Assembly (NCBI GenBank): GCA_016192145.1 | Contig: JACPUT010000011.1 | Coordinates: 124,001-188,000, forward strand | From: Acidobacteriota bacterium | GTDB taxonomy: Bacteria > Acidobacteriota > Holophagae > Holophagales > Holophagaceae | Reading direction: 5' to 3' | DNA: 64,000 nucleotides | Part shown: piece by piece, positions 9,169-17,782 of the stretch | Layout of the letters: each line of letters begins with the position of its first letter | How positions within the stretch are numbered: position 1 is the stretch's first letter | Position numbers and translations under genes: made by a program | Notes under the pieces: model-generated | Told to the model about the DNA's origin: nothing | Database searches by the model: none | The model's input: only the letters and a program-made list of their open reading frames with translations

Positions 9169-10092
9169 GTGTCCCGTTCCCGTGTACCCCAGACCCTGAG
9201 CCGAGAGATGGTGATCTCTGGCCGCGGTCTGCACGGCAACCAACCCTGTGAAGTCCGCCTGGTCCCCGTGGATCGCCCCATGGGCCTCACTTTCGTCCAC
9301 ATGACGAGCGGCGTCGAAATCCCCGTGCGGGCCTCCTACGTTGGTGATATCCAGCTGGCCACCACCCTGGTGAAGGATGGCGTCCGGCTCCAGACCATCG
9401 AGCACCTCCTCTCCGCCCTCATGGGCCTGGAAGTGGAGCACCTCCGCATCGAAGTCCGCGGCGAGGGCCTGGATACCGAACTCCCCATCCTCGATGGCAG
9501 CGCCGCCCCCTGGGTGGAAGCCATCCTCCGCGCCGGCGTGCAGGGCCTCGATGGCACCCGCCGTTTCATCAAGGTCACCAAGCCCGTGGAAGTGCGCCAG
9601 GGCGAGAAGTGGATCCGCGTATCCCCCTTCGACGGCTTCCGCATCCGCTACACCATCGACTTCCCCATCCCCGCCCTGGGCCGCCAGAGCCGCGAGCTGA
9701 GCCTCACCCCCGAGAAGTACCGTCGGGAGGTTGGCCAGGCCCGCACCTTCTGCCTGGAGCAAGAGATCGACTACATGCGCTCCAAGGGCCTCGCCCTCGG
9801 TGGCAGCCTCGACAACGCCGTGGTCTACGGCGCCAATGGCCCCCTGAACGATGGCCTGCGCTACGAAGACGAGGCCGTACGCCATAAGATGCTCGACCTG
9901 GTGGGCGACTTGGCCCTTCTGGGTGCCCCCCTCATGGGCCTCGTGGAAGTCCACGCCGGCGGCCATGCCCTGCACGTCGCCCTCTGCCAGGCCCTGCTCG
10001 CCGACGTCCGCGCCTGGGCCTGGGTGGAAGCCGAGGAAGTGGCGCCCCGCGCCAAGGCCTTCTTCCAGCCCCTGCAGCCCGCCTACGCCTGA
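9169..10092 (+). CDS. lpxC: UDP-3-O-acyl-N-acetylglucosamine deacetylase
   Basis: LpxC is the zinc deacetylase that commits UDP-GlcNAc to lipid A synthesis, so the organism is a lipopolysaccharide-bearing diderm. The 307-residue protein has the metal-ligand motif TIEHLLSAL, the LDGSAAPW segment, the DLVGDLALLG region and the C-terminal HAGGHALH catalytic His. The GTG start at 9169 has an AGAGGT ribosome site and the family N-terminus (QTLSREMVISGRGLHG) follows directly. The 75-nt upstream gap is AT-rich and is the probable promoter. The gene is isolated from other lpx genes here. The his operon starts 65 nt downstream. Confidence 0.96.
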   Translation: MSRSRVPQTLSREMVISGRGLHGNQPCEVRLVPVDRPMGLTFVHMTSGVEIPVRASYVGDIQLATTLVKDGVRLQTIEHLLSALMGLEVEHLRIEVRGEGLDTELPILDGSAAPWVEAILRAGVQGLDGTRRFIKVTKPVEVRQGEKWIRVSPFDGFRIRYTIDFPIPALGRQSRELSLTPEKYRREVGQARTFCLEQEIDYMRSKGLALGGSLDNAVVYGANGPLNDGLRYEDEAVRHKMLDLVGDLALLGAPLMGLVEVHAGGHALHVALCQALLADVRAWAWVEAEEVAPRAKAFFQPLQPAYA

Positions 10093-10157
10093 GAATTTAC
10101 AGGTCGGTGGCGGTGCCTACCATCGGTCTGCCAATCTCCTGAGTTCACGCCCCCGAG

Positions 10158-11486
10158 GTGTTCCGGTGTTCCTTCATCTCCCCCAGCCCCCTAGATAACG
10201 ACGCCCAACGATCGGCGCTGTTGACCGGGCTTTCCAGGGATCCGGACGTGGAGGTGAACACCCAGCGGGTGGTCGCCGACGTGCTGGCGAATGTGCGGGC
10301 CCACGGCCTCGAAGCGGTGTTGGAAGCGACCCGTCGCTATGACGGCCTCTCCCTGGATGCGAACGCCCTGCGGGTACCGACTCAGGCCATGGCCGAAGCC
10401 CTCGCCCGAATGGAATCCGAGCGCCCGGCCCTGGTACCCGCGCTGAAGAACCTCATTGCCGGAGTGCGCCGCTTCGCCAGGGCCCAGCGCCAGAGCCTGC
10501 AAGACCTCACCCTGCCGCTCACCCACGGCGGCACCGTGGGCGAACGGTGGGTGCCCCTCCGGTCCATGGGGGTCTACGTCCCCGGAGGCCGGGCCTTTTA
10601 CCCCTCCACCTTCGCCATGACGGTGATCCCCGCCCAGGAAGCGGGGGTGCGCCGCATCGTCGCCCTGACACCGCCCCGGCCCGAGGGCGTGGATCCCCTG
10701 GTCCTCGCCACGGCGGCATTGCTGGGAGTCGACGAACTGCTCACCCTGGGGGGAGCCCAAGCCGTGGCCTGGATGGCCTTTGGCGAAGGGGTCGACCTCA
10801 TCGCGGGCCCCGGCAACCGCTTCGTGGCCGAAGCCAAGCGCCAGCTGGTGGGCACCGTGGGCATCGATAGCGTGGCGGGCCCCACGGAGCTGCTCATCCT
10901 CGCCGACGCCAGCGCCGATCCAGCCTGGCTCGCGGAGGATCTGCTCGCTCAAGCCGAGCACGATCCCGACGCCGCCGCCGTGTTGGTGAGCGCCGACGCG
11001 AATCTCCTCCAGGCCGTGGCCTTCGAACTGCGGATGCGCGCCGAGGCCTCCCCACGCCGGGCCATCCTTGAGCAAAGCCTTTCCCGTTTCGGTCGCCTCG
11101 TGCAGGCGGACCGCGCCCAGGCCACCGCCTTTGCCCAGGCCTGGGCGCCCGAGCACCTCCAGCTCTGCGTGGCGGATCCCGAGGCCTGGCTGCCGGAACT
11201 GACCACCGCCGCGGCCGTGTTCCTGGGTTCCGCCAGCGCGGAAGCCTTCGGCGACTACGGCCTCGGCCCCAATCACGTGTTGCCCACCCTCCGCAGCGCG
11301 CGGTTTGCCTCGCCCCTGGGCGTGGCCACCTGCATGAAGCGCCAGAGCGTGCTCCGCCTCTCCGCCGTCGATGCCGCCGCCGCCGCCCCCTGGGTCGCCG
11401 AGCTGGCCACCGCCGAAGGTCTGCATCACCATGGCGCGAGCGCCCAGCTCCGCGCCCATGCCCATTCCCCCGCCGCCGGCGCCTGA
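10158..11486 (+). CDS. hisD: Histidinol dehydrogenase
   Basis: HisD performs the last two oxidations, histidinol to histidine, using NAD+ and zinc. The 442-residue length is normal. Zinc and active-site segments are present: GVYVPGGRAFYPST, GGAQAVAW, AGPGNRFVAEAKRQL, AQAEHDPDA, AWAPEHLQL and GDYGLGPNHVLPT. The GTG at 10158 lacks a good ribosome site. It gives the usual distance of about 33 residues to the conserved TQRVVADVLANVRAHG helix, so I keep it. It is first in the his operon, and the hisC-HAD gene follows 72 nt later. Confidence 0.95.
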   Translation: MFRCSFISPSPLDNDAQRSALLTGLSRDPDVEVNTQRVVADVLANVRAHGLEAVLEATRRYDGLSLDANALRVPTQAMAEALARMESERPALVPALKNLIAGVRRFARAQRQSLQDLTLPLTHGGTVGERWVPLRSMGVYVPGGRAFYPSTFAMTVIPAQEAGVRRIVALTPPRPEGVDPLVLATAALLGVDELLTLGGAQAVAWMAFGEGVDLIAGPGNRFVAEAKRQLVGTVGIDSVAGPTELLILADASADPAWLAEDLLAQAEHDPDAAAVLVSADANLLQAVAFELRMRAEASPRRAILEQSLSRFGRLVQADRAQATAFAQAWAPEHLQLCVADPEAWLPELTTAAAVFLGSASAEAFGDYGLGPNHVLPTLRSARFASPLGVATCMKRQSVLRLSAVDAAAAAPWVAELATAEGLHHHGASAQLRAHAHSPAAGA

Positions 11487-11558
11487 CCCCACCCACCCCC
11501 CGGCGGACCCGCTTCTTGGACTTCCCAAGGAGCCGCCGATCCATTGTTCTGGATACCC

Positions 11559-13310
11559 ATGAGCTTCCTTCGCCCCGACCTCGCCAGCCTGCCCCCCTAC
11601 ACCCGGCCTCCCGAAGCCGAGGGCGGCGTTCGCCTGCACCTCAACGAGGCACCCGAGGATTGGCCCGCCGACGCCAAAGCCGCCCTCCTGGCGCGCCTCG
11701 CGGACCTGCCTTTCAACCAGTACCCCGAGCGGCAGGCCGAGCTCTCCGATCGCCTGGCCCGCCGCCTGGGTGCGCCCGAGGGCTCCGTGCTCCTCGGCCC
11801 AAGCAGCGGCAGCCTTCTGGATCTCATCGCCCTGGCGAGCCTCCGAGCCGGGGATGCCGTCGCCATTCCCGATCCCGGCTTCAGCCTCTACCCCATCCTC
11901 ATCAAGCGGCACCAGGGCCGCGTCCACCGCGTGCCCGTGGGCACCGGCTTTCCCATGGCGCCCTGGTTCGACACCCTCCACTGCCGCCAGATCTGGCTCA
12001 CGCTGCCCAACAATCCCACCGGCGCCTGGCTACCGCCGGAAGACCTCCTGCCTTTCATGGACGCCTCTGCTGCCCAAACGGAGCCACCCCTCGTGGTGCT
12101 GGATGAGGCCTATGCTGAGTTCGCGCCGCGCACCCACCGCCTGCTGGTGGACCGCTATCCCAACCTGCTCCTGCTGCGCACCTGCTCCAAGGCCCTCGCC
12201 AGCGCCGCCTGGCGCCTGGGCTACCTGCTCGGGGATCCCGCGCTGGTGGCCCGCCTCGCCACCCTGCAGCTGCCCTACAGCGTGCCCGCCCCCAGCCTCG
12301 AAGCCCTCGACGTGGCGCTGGACTTCGCCCCGGCCTTCGACCGCCGCATCCGCGACCTTTCCGATCGCCGGGATCGCCTCGCCGCCCAACTCCCCGGCCG
12401 GAACGTCGCGCCCAGCCAAGCCAACTTCCTCCACATCTCACCGAATCCCAGCGCGGCCCTCGCCGCCGCGGAGCTGAAGGTGCGCCAGCTCCCGGGCACG
12501 GGCGCCGCCCGGGTGGGTGTGGGCACCGAGCCCGCGGCGCAAGCCGTGGCCCAGGTCTTGGGGGGCGCACTGCCCCTCCCGACACCCAGAGCCCCGCGCC
12601 GCCTCCTCGTCCTCGACATCGATGGCGTGATGATTGACGCGGACCGCAGCTTTGCCGAAGCCGTGGCCCGGTCCCTCGCCAAGCTGCGCCCGGCCCTGCC
12701 CTGGTCCGATGAGACCTTCCGCGCCTTCAAGCGCGTGGGCGGATTCAACAACGACTTCCGCCTAACCGCCGGAGCCCTAGCCCTGTGTGAAGTCCATGGC
12801 GACCGCGATCTGTTGCCCCTTCTCATCTCCGCCGAAGGCCGGGGCTTCCCGGAACTGGAACCGCGCATGGCGGCCCTGGAGCCCGAAGCCCAGCGCGCGG
12901 TGCAGGCGGAGTACGTCGACACGGTGAAACTCGAACGCCCCCTCATCTCCCTCCCGGAGTTGGAAGCCACGGGCCGCGACCTCGCCATCCTCACGGGCCG
13001 CCCGCCGGAGGAGCTGGATCTCGCCTGGCAAGTGCTCGGCTTCCGCCTCACCGCCGTCTGCGACTCCGCCCCCCACCTCCGCAAGCCCGAGCCCGCCGGC
13101 TTGCTGCAGTTGGCCGAGGCCTTCCGGGCCGAGGAGGTGCTCTTCGTGGGGGACACCCGCGACGATGCCAAGGCCCTCAGCGCCGCCCGGGAGATCCGCC
13201 CGGACCTCCGCTGGTCCTTCGCCGCCCTGGGCCCCGACCGCGAGCGCTTCGCGGAGCCCGGCGACCTCGTGTTCTCCACCCTGCGAGACCTGTTGAAGGA
13301 ACTCCCATGA
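11559..13310 (+). CDS. hisC: Histidinol-phosphate aminotransferase fused to a HAD-family phosphatase
   Basis: This is a 583-residue two-domain protein. Residues 1-340 are a fold-type I PLP aminotransferase of the HisC kind: LHLNEAPEDWP substrate loop, LTLPNNPTG, LDEAYAEF and the PLP lysine in RTCSKALASAAWRLGY near residue 211. Residues 345-583 are a complete HAD hydrolase: motif I LVLDIDGVMID near 351, motif II ILTGRP near 478, motif III Lys in LRKPEP and motif IV VGDTRDDAKAL near 531. HisC makes histidinol phosphate. A phosphatase must remove the phosphate before HisD, and none of the known forms (HisB-N, HisJ or HisN type) is present here, so the fused HAD domain is the natural candidate (inference). 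The ATG at 11559 has GGA 5 nt upstream. The stop overlaps hisB (ATGA). Confidence 0.9.
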   Translation: MSFLRPDLASLPPYTRPPEAEGGVRLHLNEAPEDWPADAKAALLARLADLPFNQYPERQAELSDRLARRLGAPEGSVLLGPSSGSLLDLIALASLRAGDAVAIPDPGFSLYPILIKRHQGRVHRVPVGTGFPMAPWFDTLHCRQIWLTLPNNPTGAWLPPEDLLPFMDASAAQTEPPLVVLDEAYAEFAPRTHRLLVDRYPNLLLLRTCSKALASAAWRLGYLLGDPALVARLATLQLPYSVPAPSLEALDVALDFAPAFDRRIRDLSDRRDRLAAQLPGRNVAPSQANFLHISPNPSAALAAAELKVRQLPGTGAARVGVGTEPAAQAVAQVLGGALPLPTPRAPRRLLVLDIDGVMIDADRSFAEAVARSLAKLRPALPWSDETFRAFKRVGGFNNDFRLTAGALALCEVHGDRDLLPLLISAEGRGFPELEPRMAALEPEAQRAVQAEYVDTVKLERPLISLPELEATGRDLAILTGRPPEELDLAWQVLGFRLTAVCDSAPHLRKPEPAGLLQLAEAFRAEEVLFVGDTRDDAKALSAAREIRPDLRWSFAALGPDRERFAEPGDLVFSTLRDLLKELP

Positions 13311-13891
13311 GAACGGCCACCCTGCACCGCGCCACCGCCGAGACCGACATCCGCCTGAGCCTCAGTTTGGAGGGCGGCGACAGCTCCATCCGCACGGGCC
13401 TCGCCTTCTTCGACCACATGCTGCACCAGCTGACCAAACACGGCGGCTTCGGCCTCCAGGTTGAAGCCAGAGGCGATCTCCCCGTGGACAGCCACCACCT
13501 CATCGAGGACGTGGGCCTCACCCTCGGCGACGCCCTGCGCGAGGCCCTGGGCGATCGCCGCGGCATCGCCCGCTGGGGCGAGGCCCATGTGCCCATGGAC
13601 GAAACCCTGGCCCGCGTCGTGGTGGACCTCTCCGGCCGCCCCTACACCGTCTTCCAGGCCAAGCTCCCCAGCCTCGTCCTCGGCGATGGTTTCCAGACCG
13701 AGATGGTGCGCGAATTCTTCATCGCCCTCGCCACCCGAGCCCAGATGAACCTCCATGCCTCCATCCTCTACGGCGAGAACACCCACCACCAGATCGAAGC
13801 CCTCTTCAAAGGCCTCGCCCGCGCCCTCCAGGCCGCCGTACGCCTGGAAGGCGACGCCCTCCCGAGCACCAAGGGCACGCTTACCAACTGA
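13307..13891 (+). CDS. hisB: Imidazoleglycerol-phosphate dehydratase
   Basis: HisB converts imidazoleglycerol phosphate to imidazoleacetol phosphate. The 194-residue protein is the dehydratase alone, without the N-terminal phosphatase of the enterobacterial bifunctional HisB. The manganese-binding motifs FFDHMLHQL, DSHHLIED and YGENTHHQIEALFK are intact. The start ATG overlaps the preceding stop by 4 nt, so translation is coupled to hisC-HAD. A 167-nt gap holding a large inverted repeat separates it from hisH, the only sizeable break between hisC and hisG. Confidence 0.96.
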   Translation: MRTATLHRATAETDIRLSLSLEGGDSSIRTGLAFFDHMLHQLTKHGGFGLQVEARGDLPVDSHHLIEDVGLTLGDALREALGDRRGIARWGEAHVPMDETLARVVVDLSGRPYTVFQAKLPSLVLGDGFQTEMVREFFIALATRAQMNLHASILYGENTHHQIEALFKGLARALQAAVRLEGDALPSTKGTLTN

Positions 13892-13913
13892 TAGCCCGAC
13901 CCACCCCCACCTG

Positions 13914-14030
13914 GGATCGCGAATGACGCGAATGGGGCGAATAGGCGCGAATGGAAAGCCCATCAGCCCACCCACCATCCCTGATTGTTTTTATTCGCGT
14001 CATTCGCTCAATTCGCGCAATTCGCGATCC
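13914..14030. repeat. Periodic-arm inverted repeat (9-nt units), copy in his operon
   Basis: The left arm 13914-13952 consists of four CGCGAAT-type units spaced by 2-3 nt. The right arm 13993-14030 is its near reverse complement, with four ATTCGCG-type units. The spacer is about 40 nt. The unit period is 9. It lies between hisB and hisH on the sense side of the operon and shares its unit sequence with the copy at 51877-51946. The rest of the 13892-14058 gap has no gene. Confidence 0.9.
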
Positions 14031-14058
14031 TCCTTTCCTCCCACCCGGACCCCACCTC

Positions 14059-14688
14059 ATGATCACGATCCTCGACTACGGCGCCGGCAACCTCGCTTCC
14101 CTGGAAGGCGCCCTCGACCGCCTGGGATTCCAGCACCAGCGGGCGGAGCGACCCGATGAGATCGCAGACAAGGGCGCGCTCATCCTGCCCGGCGTGGGCC
14201 ACTTCGAAGCGGCCCAGAAGGCCCTGAGGGCCCGGGGCTGGTGGTCCACCCTGCCCCACTTCGTGGCGGAGGGGCGGCCCTTGTTGGGCATCTGCCTGGG
14301 CTTGCAGCTGCTCGCCGAAGGGAGCGAGGAAGCGCCCCGCGCCAGCGGGCTCGGCCTGCTGCCCGGTCTGGTGCGCCGCCTCGGACCGGGCGTGAAGGTT
14401 CCGCACATGGGCTGGAGCCAGGTGCGGTCCACCTATGCCCACGCCGGCGTGCCGGACCTCAAGGATCCCTGGCTCTACTTCGTCCACAGCTACGCGCTGG
14501 ACGTGGGCCCCGAGACCCTGGGCATCGCCGCCCATGGCCGCCCCTTCACCGCCATCACGGCCCGGGGCCGCGTCCTCGGTTTCCAGCCCCATCCGGAGAA
14601 GAGCGGCCCCGCAGGCCTTCGGCTCCTGAGATCCGCCCTCGCCTGGATGGGCGAGACCACCCCGAACGACCTCGGAACGATCCAATGA
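14059..14688 (+). CDS. hisH: Imidazole glycerol phosphate synthase, glutaminase subunit
   Basis: HisH hydrolyses glutamine and channels ammonia to HisF. The 209-residue class I amidotransferase starts MITILDYGAGNLASL. It has the nucleophile Cys in LLGICLGLQLLAEGSEE and the catalytic His and Glu in FQPHPEKSG. The start at 14059 is chosen because the family begins here; 36 upstream codons of the open frame cover the inverted repeat. The stop overlaps hisA as ATGA. Partner hisF is two genes downstream. Confidence 0.96.
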   Translation: MITILDYGAGNLASLEGALDRLGFQHQRAERPDEIADKGALILPGVGHFEAAQKALRARGWWSTLPHFVAEGRPLLGICLGLQLLAEGSEEAPRASGLGLLPGLVRRLGPGVKVPHMGWSQVRSTYAHAGVPDLKDPWLYFVHSYALDVGPETLGIAAHGRPFTAITARGRVLGFQPHPEKSGPAGLRLLRSALAWMGETTPNDLGTIQ

Positions 14689-15401
14689 TCCAGCTCATCC
14701 CCTCCATGGACCTGCTCGGCGGCCGCATCGTGCGCCTGCGGCACGGGAACCGGAACCAAGTGACCTTCTACGACCTCGAGCCCGCGGCCTGGGTGGAGCG
14801 GCTCGTGGAGGCCGGAGCCACCCGCATCCACCTCGTGGATCTGGATGGGGCCTTCGGCGAATCCCGCCAAGCCCAAGCCTTTGCTTCCTTTCCTCAACGA
14901 TTCCCCACCGTGCGCTTCCAGCTGGGCGGTGGCCTGCGCAGTCGGGCCCTCATCCAGGAAGTGCTGGGCCTCGGCTTCGACGCGGTGGTGGGCACCCTCG
15001 CCGCCGAGCGCCCCAAGGAGCTGGTGGGCCTGGATCCCGCGCGGGTCGTCGCCGCCCTGGATCTCAAGGGCCGGCAGGTGGTCACCCGGGGCTGGACCGC
15101 CGAGAGCGAATGCGAATCCACGGATGTCTTCGAATCCCTGCTCACCTTCGGCTTCATACGCGCCCTCGTCACGGACGTCCAGCGCGACGGCACGATGGAG
15201 GGCCCCGGCCTCGAAGCCTTGGCCTTCGTGGCCCGCGAAGGATTCCAGGTGCAGGCCAGCGGTGGCTTCCGGGATCTGTCCGACCTGCCCGGCCTCGCGG
15301 CGATCCCCAACGTGGTGGGCGCCATCAGCGGCAAGGCTCTGCTCGACGGCCGAATGGAATTGGATGACCCGGCCGTGCGCACCGCCTTGGGAGGTGCCTG
15401 A
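14685..15401 (+). CDS. hisA: ProFAR isomerase (HisA)
   Basis: HisA is a TIM-barrel Amadori isomerase that opens the ribose of ProFAR to give PRFAR. The 238-residue protein has the N-terminal catalytic Asp in IPSMDLLGGRIVRL and the second in LVTDVQRDGTMEGP. The phosphate-binding loops QLGGGLRS and QASGGFRDLSD are also visible. MIQLIPSMD begins at ATG 14685, overlapping the hisH stop. The end overlaps hisF as TGATG. A PriA-type dual HisA/TrpF is possible in principle but nothing supports it. Confidence 0.94.
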   Translation: MIQLIPSMDLLGGRIVRLRHGNRNQVTFYDLEPAAWVERLVEAGATRIHLVDLDGAFGESRQAQAFASFPQRFPTVRFQLGGGLRSRALIQEVLGLGFDAVVGTLAAERPKELVGLDPARVVAALDLKGRQVVTRGWTAESECESTDVFESLLTFGFIRALVTDVQRDGTMEGPGLEALAFVAREGFQVQASGGFRDLSDLPGLAAIPNVVGAISGKALLDGRMELDDPAVRTALGGA

Positions 15402-16159
15402 TGCCCGCCAAGCGCGTGATCCCCTGCCTGGATGTGAAGGATGGCCGCGTGGTGAAGGGCGTCCAGTTCAAGGAGCTGCGCGACCTCGGCAGCCCCGTGG
15501 AGCTGGCCGCCCGCTACGACGAGGCCGGCGCCGATGAGCTCGTGTTTCTGGATATCGCCGCCACCCAGGAATACCGGGGCACCCAGGAAGCCTGGGTGCG
15601 GGAGGTGGCCCGCACCCTCTCCATCCCCTTCACCGTGGGCGGGGGCGTGCGATCGGTAGAGGATGTGCGGCGGTTGCTCCGAGCCGGTGCTGACAAGGTG
15701 GCCATCAACAGCGCGGCCCTGGAACGCCCCGAGCTGATCTGGGAGGCCGCCGAGATCTTCGGCCGTCAGTGTGTGGTGCTGGCCGTGGACGTGGCCCGGG
15801 ATCCCGACCTTGGCTGGCGCGTGTTCAGCCATGGCGGCAAGCGGCCCACCAACCGTTCCGCCGCCGAGTGGCTCACCTGCGCCGCCACGGAGCTGGGGGC
15901 CGGAGAGATCCTCCTCACCTCCATCGACCGCGATGGCACCTTGGCGGGGTTCGATCTGGAGCTGCTGGATCAGATGGCCAGCCTGCCCGTGCCCGTCATC
16001 GCCAGCGGCGGCGCCGGCTCCCTCCAGCACTTCGCCGACGCCCTCACCCACGGCGCCGATGCCGTGCTCGCCGCCACGCTCTTCCACGAAGGCACCATCC
16101 TCATCCCCGACCTCAAGACCTTCCTCGCCGAATCCGGCTTTGAGGTGCGCCCATGCTGA
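15401..16159 (+). CDS. hisF: Imidazole glycerol phosphate synthase, cyclase subunit
   Basis: HisF is the TIM-barrel half of IGP synthase. It uses ammonia from HisH to form IGP and AICAR. The 252-residue protein has catalytic Asp residues in RVIPCLDVKDGRVVKGVQF and LTSIDRDGTLAGFDLELL. Its phosphate sites are FTVGGGVRSVEDVRRLL and IASGGAG. The length is typical. It overlaps hisA by 1 nt and hisIE by 7 nt. Confidence 0.96.
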   Translation: MPAKRVIPCLDVKDGRVVKGVQFKELRDLGSPVELAARYDEAGADELVFLDIAATQEYRGTQEAWVREVARTLSIPFTVGGGVRSVEDVRRLLRAGADKVAINSAALERPELIWEAAEIFGRQCVVLAVDVARDPDLGWRVFSHGGKRPTNRSAAEWLTCAATELGAGEILLTSIDRDGTLAGFDLELLDQMASLPVPVIASGGAGSLQHFADALTHGADAVLAATLFHEGTILIPDLKTFLAESGFEVRPC

Positions 16160-16797
16160 ACCCCGACGAACTCCTCTTCGATGCCCAGGGCCTCATCCCC
16201 GGCATCGTACAGGCGCCCTCCGGCGAGGTGCGCATGCTGGGCTGGCTCAACCGTGAATCGCTGCAACTCACGACCCGATCGGGCTACGTCACCTTCTGGA
16301 GCCGGTCCCGGCAATCGCTGTGGATCAAGGGTGAAACCAGTGGCAATCGCCTGAAGGTGGTGTCCATCGAAGCCGACTGCGATGGCGACACGCTGCTCAT
16401 CACCGCGGAGCCCGAAGGCCCCACCTGCCACCGCGGCACCGCCACCTGCTTCGGAGAGGGCCGCAGCGAAGGGATCCCCTTCCTGGGGGAGCTGGAGCGC
16501 ATCCTCCACGCTCGCCGCACGGAGGCGAAGCTGGACGGCAGCTACACCCAGAAGCTCTTCGCCCAGGGCCTCGACCGCATCGCCAAGAAGGTGGTGGAAG
16601 AGGCGGGTGAGGTGGTGCTCGCCGCCAAGAACTGCACGCCTGAACATGCGGCGGCTCGTGAGGAGTTCCTGGGAGAAGCCGCCGACCTGCTCTTCCACCT
16701 GCAGATGCTCCTGCTGGATCGTGGCTGCACCCTCGCCGACGTGACCGCCGTATTGGCCCGCCGCCACTCGGAACGCACCTCCACGCCCTCCGCCTGA
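16153..16797 (+). CDS. hisI: Bifunctional PR-AMP cyclohydrolase/PR-ATP pyrophosphatase
   Basis: This is a HisIE fusion for steps two and three of histidine synthesis. Residues 1-110 are the HisI cyclohydrolase with the zinc and magnesium motifs SRQSLWIKGETSGN, EADCDGDTLL and GPTCHRGTATCF. Residues 115-205 are the HisE pyrophosphohydrolase, a MazG-like helical domain with KKVVEEAGEVVLAA and EAADLLFHLQMLL. The 214-residue length fits HisIE. The start lies inside the hisF end. Confidence 0.96.
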   Translation: MLNPDELLFDAQGLIPGIVQAPSGEVRMLGWLNRESLQLTTRSGYVTFWSRSRQSLWIKGETSGNRLKVVSIEADCDGDTLLITAEPEGPTCHRGTATCFGEGRSEGIPFLGELERILHARRTEAKLDGSYTQKLFAQGLDRIAKKVVEEAGEVVLAAKNCTPEHAAAREEFLGEAADLLFHLQMLLLDRGCTLADVTAVLARRHSERTSTPSA

Positions 16798-16804
16798 GCC
16801 CGCC

Positions 16805-17782
16805 ATGCCCACCCACACGCCCCACTTCCCCGATCTCCTCTTCACGCCCGCCACGCGCCTCCGCGCCTGGGAGACGGCCCTCATGGACCTGCTCCGGGCC
16901 GAGGGCTATCGGGAGCTGCACCCCTCCCTCATCCTCCGGGAGCCGTTGGAGGACGGCAGCGTCGCCACGCCCTACGTGCAGTTCTTCGATGGGCCCGAGC
17001 GGGTGGCCCTGCGCAGCGACTTCACCCTGAGCCTCGCGCGGCTGCTCGCCTCCCGCTTCACGGAGCCGCCTCCGCGCATCTGCTACGCCGGGGCCGTGTT
17101 CCGCCGCCCGACCCAGCCCTGGGAGGCAGTGGAGCGCTTCGAAGTGGGGTGCGAACGCCTGCACCTGGACCGCGCGGACGATGCCGACCTCGAACTGGCG
17201 CGCCTCCTCATGGCGGTGCCGGGTGTCCTCGGCTTGAAGGGCGGCCTCCTGCAGCTGGGTCACGCGGCGCTGCTGCGCAAGCCCCTGGAAGCCGAAGGTG
17301 TCTCGCCCGCCCTCAAGGCGGCGGTGGTCTCCGCCATGAGCCGCCGCGCGCCGCACCGATTGAAGGAGGCCCTCAAGGGCCACCGGGCCGAAGCCGCCTT
17401 GAGCTTGCACGCCGAGCTGCTGTTGGCGGACCTGGATGGCGCCGCCAGTCTGGCCCCCCTCACCCGCAGTCCCTATGCGGGCCTGCTGGAGGAGGAATTG
17501 GCGGAACTCCACCGCGCCGCCAAGGCCCTCACGCCCCTGCTGCCGGAGGGCCTCACCCTGCGCATCGATCCGGCGGATGTGGAAGGTCTCGACTTCTACA
17601 CGGGCCCCACCCTGCGCCTCTGGACCGAAGGCGCCCAAGCGGAACTGGCCAGTGGCGGCCGCTACGACCGCCTCTACCCCGACCTGGGCCGCCCCTGGCG
17701 CGCCGCCGGATTCTGCGTGCGCCTCTCGCGGCTGCTGGACCTCGCCGACACGCGCCCCGACCTCTTCACGGAGCTACCATGA
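16805..17782 (+). CDS. hisZ: ATP phosphoribosyltransferase regulatory subunit
   Basis: HisZ is a catalytically dead histidyl-tRNA synthetase paralogue that pairs with short HisG and gives it histidine feedback control. The 325-residue protein keeps the class II synthetase core (YVQFFDGPERVALRSDFTLSLARL and GLDFYTGPTLRLW). It lacks the full tRNA-binding C-terminal domain of HisS. The ATG at 16805 is 7 nt after hisIE. Its stop overlaps the start of hisG (ATGA), fitting stoichiometric synthesis of the HisZ-HisG complex. Confidence 0.92.
   Translation: MPTHTPHFPDLLFTPATRLRAWETALMDLLRAEGYRELHPSLILREPLEDGSVATPYVQFFDGPERVALRSDFTLSLARLLASRFTEPPPRICYAGAVFRRPTQPWEAVERFEVGCERLHLDRADDADLELARLLMAVPGVLGLKGGLLQLGHAALLRKPLEAEGVSPALKAAVVSAMSRRAPHRLKEALKGHRAEAALSLHAELLLADLDGAASLAPLTRSPYAGLLEEELAELHRAAKALTPLLPEGLTLRIDPADVEGLDFYTGPTLRLWTEGAQAELASGGRYDRLYPDLGRPWRAAGFCVRLSRLLDLADTRPDLFTELP

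Noticed and set aside
10093-10157. Histidine attenuator leader before hisD
   Set aside because: No short ORF with a run of His codons and no terminator/antiterminator pair is present in the 65-nt gap.
14685-15401. HisA as a dual PriA-type isomerase replacing TrpF
   Set aside because: The sequence has ordinary HisA motifs. A dual role would need evidence that trpF is absent from the genome, which this window cannot give.
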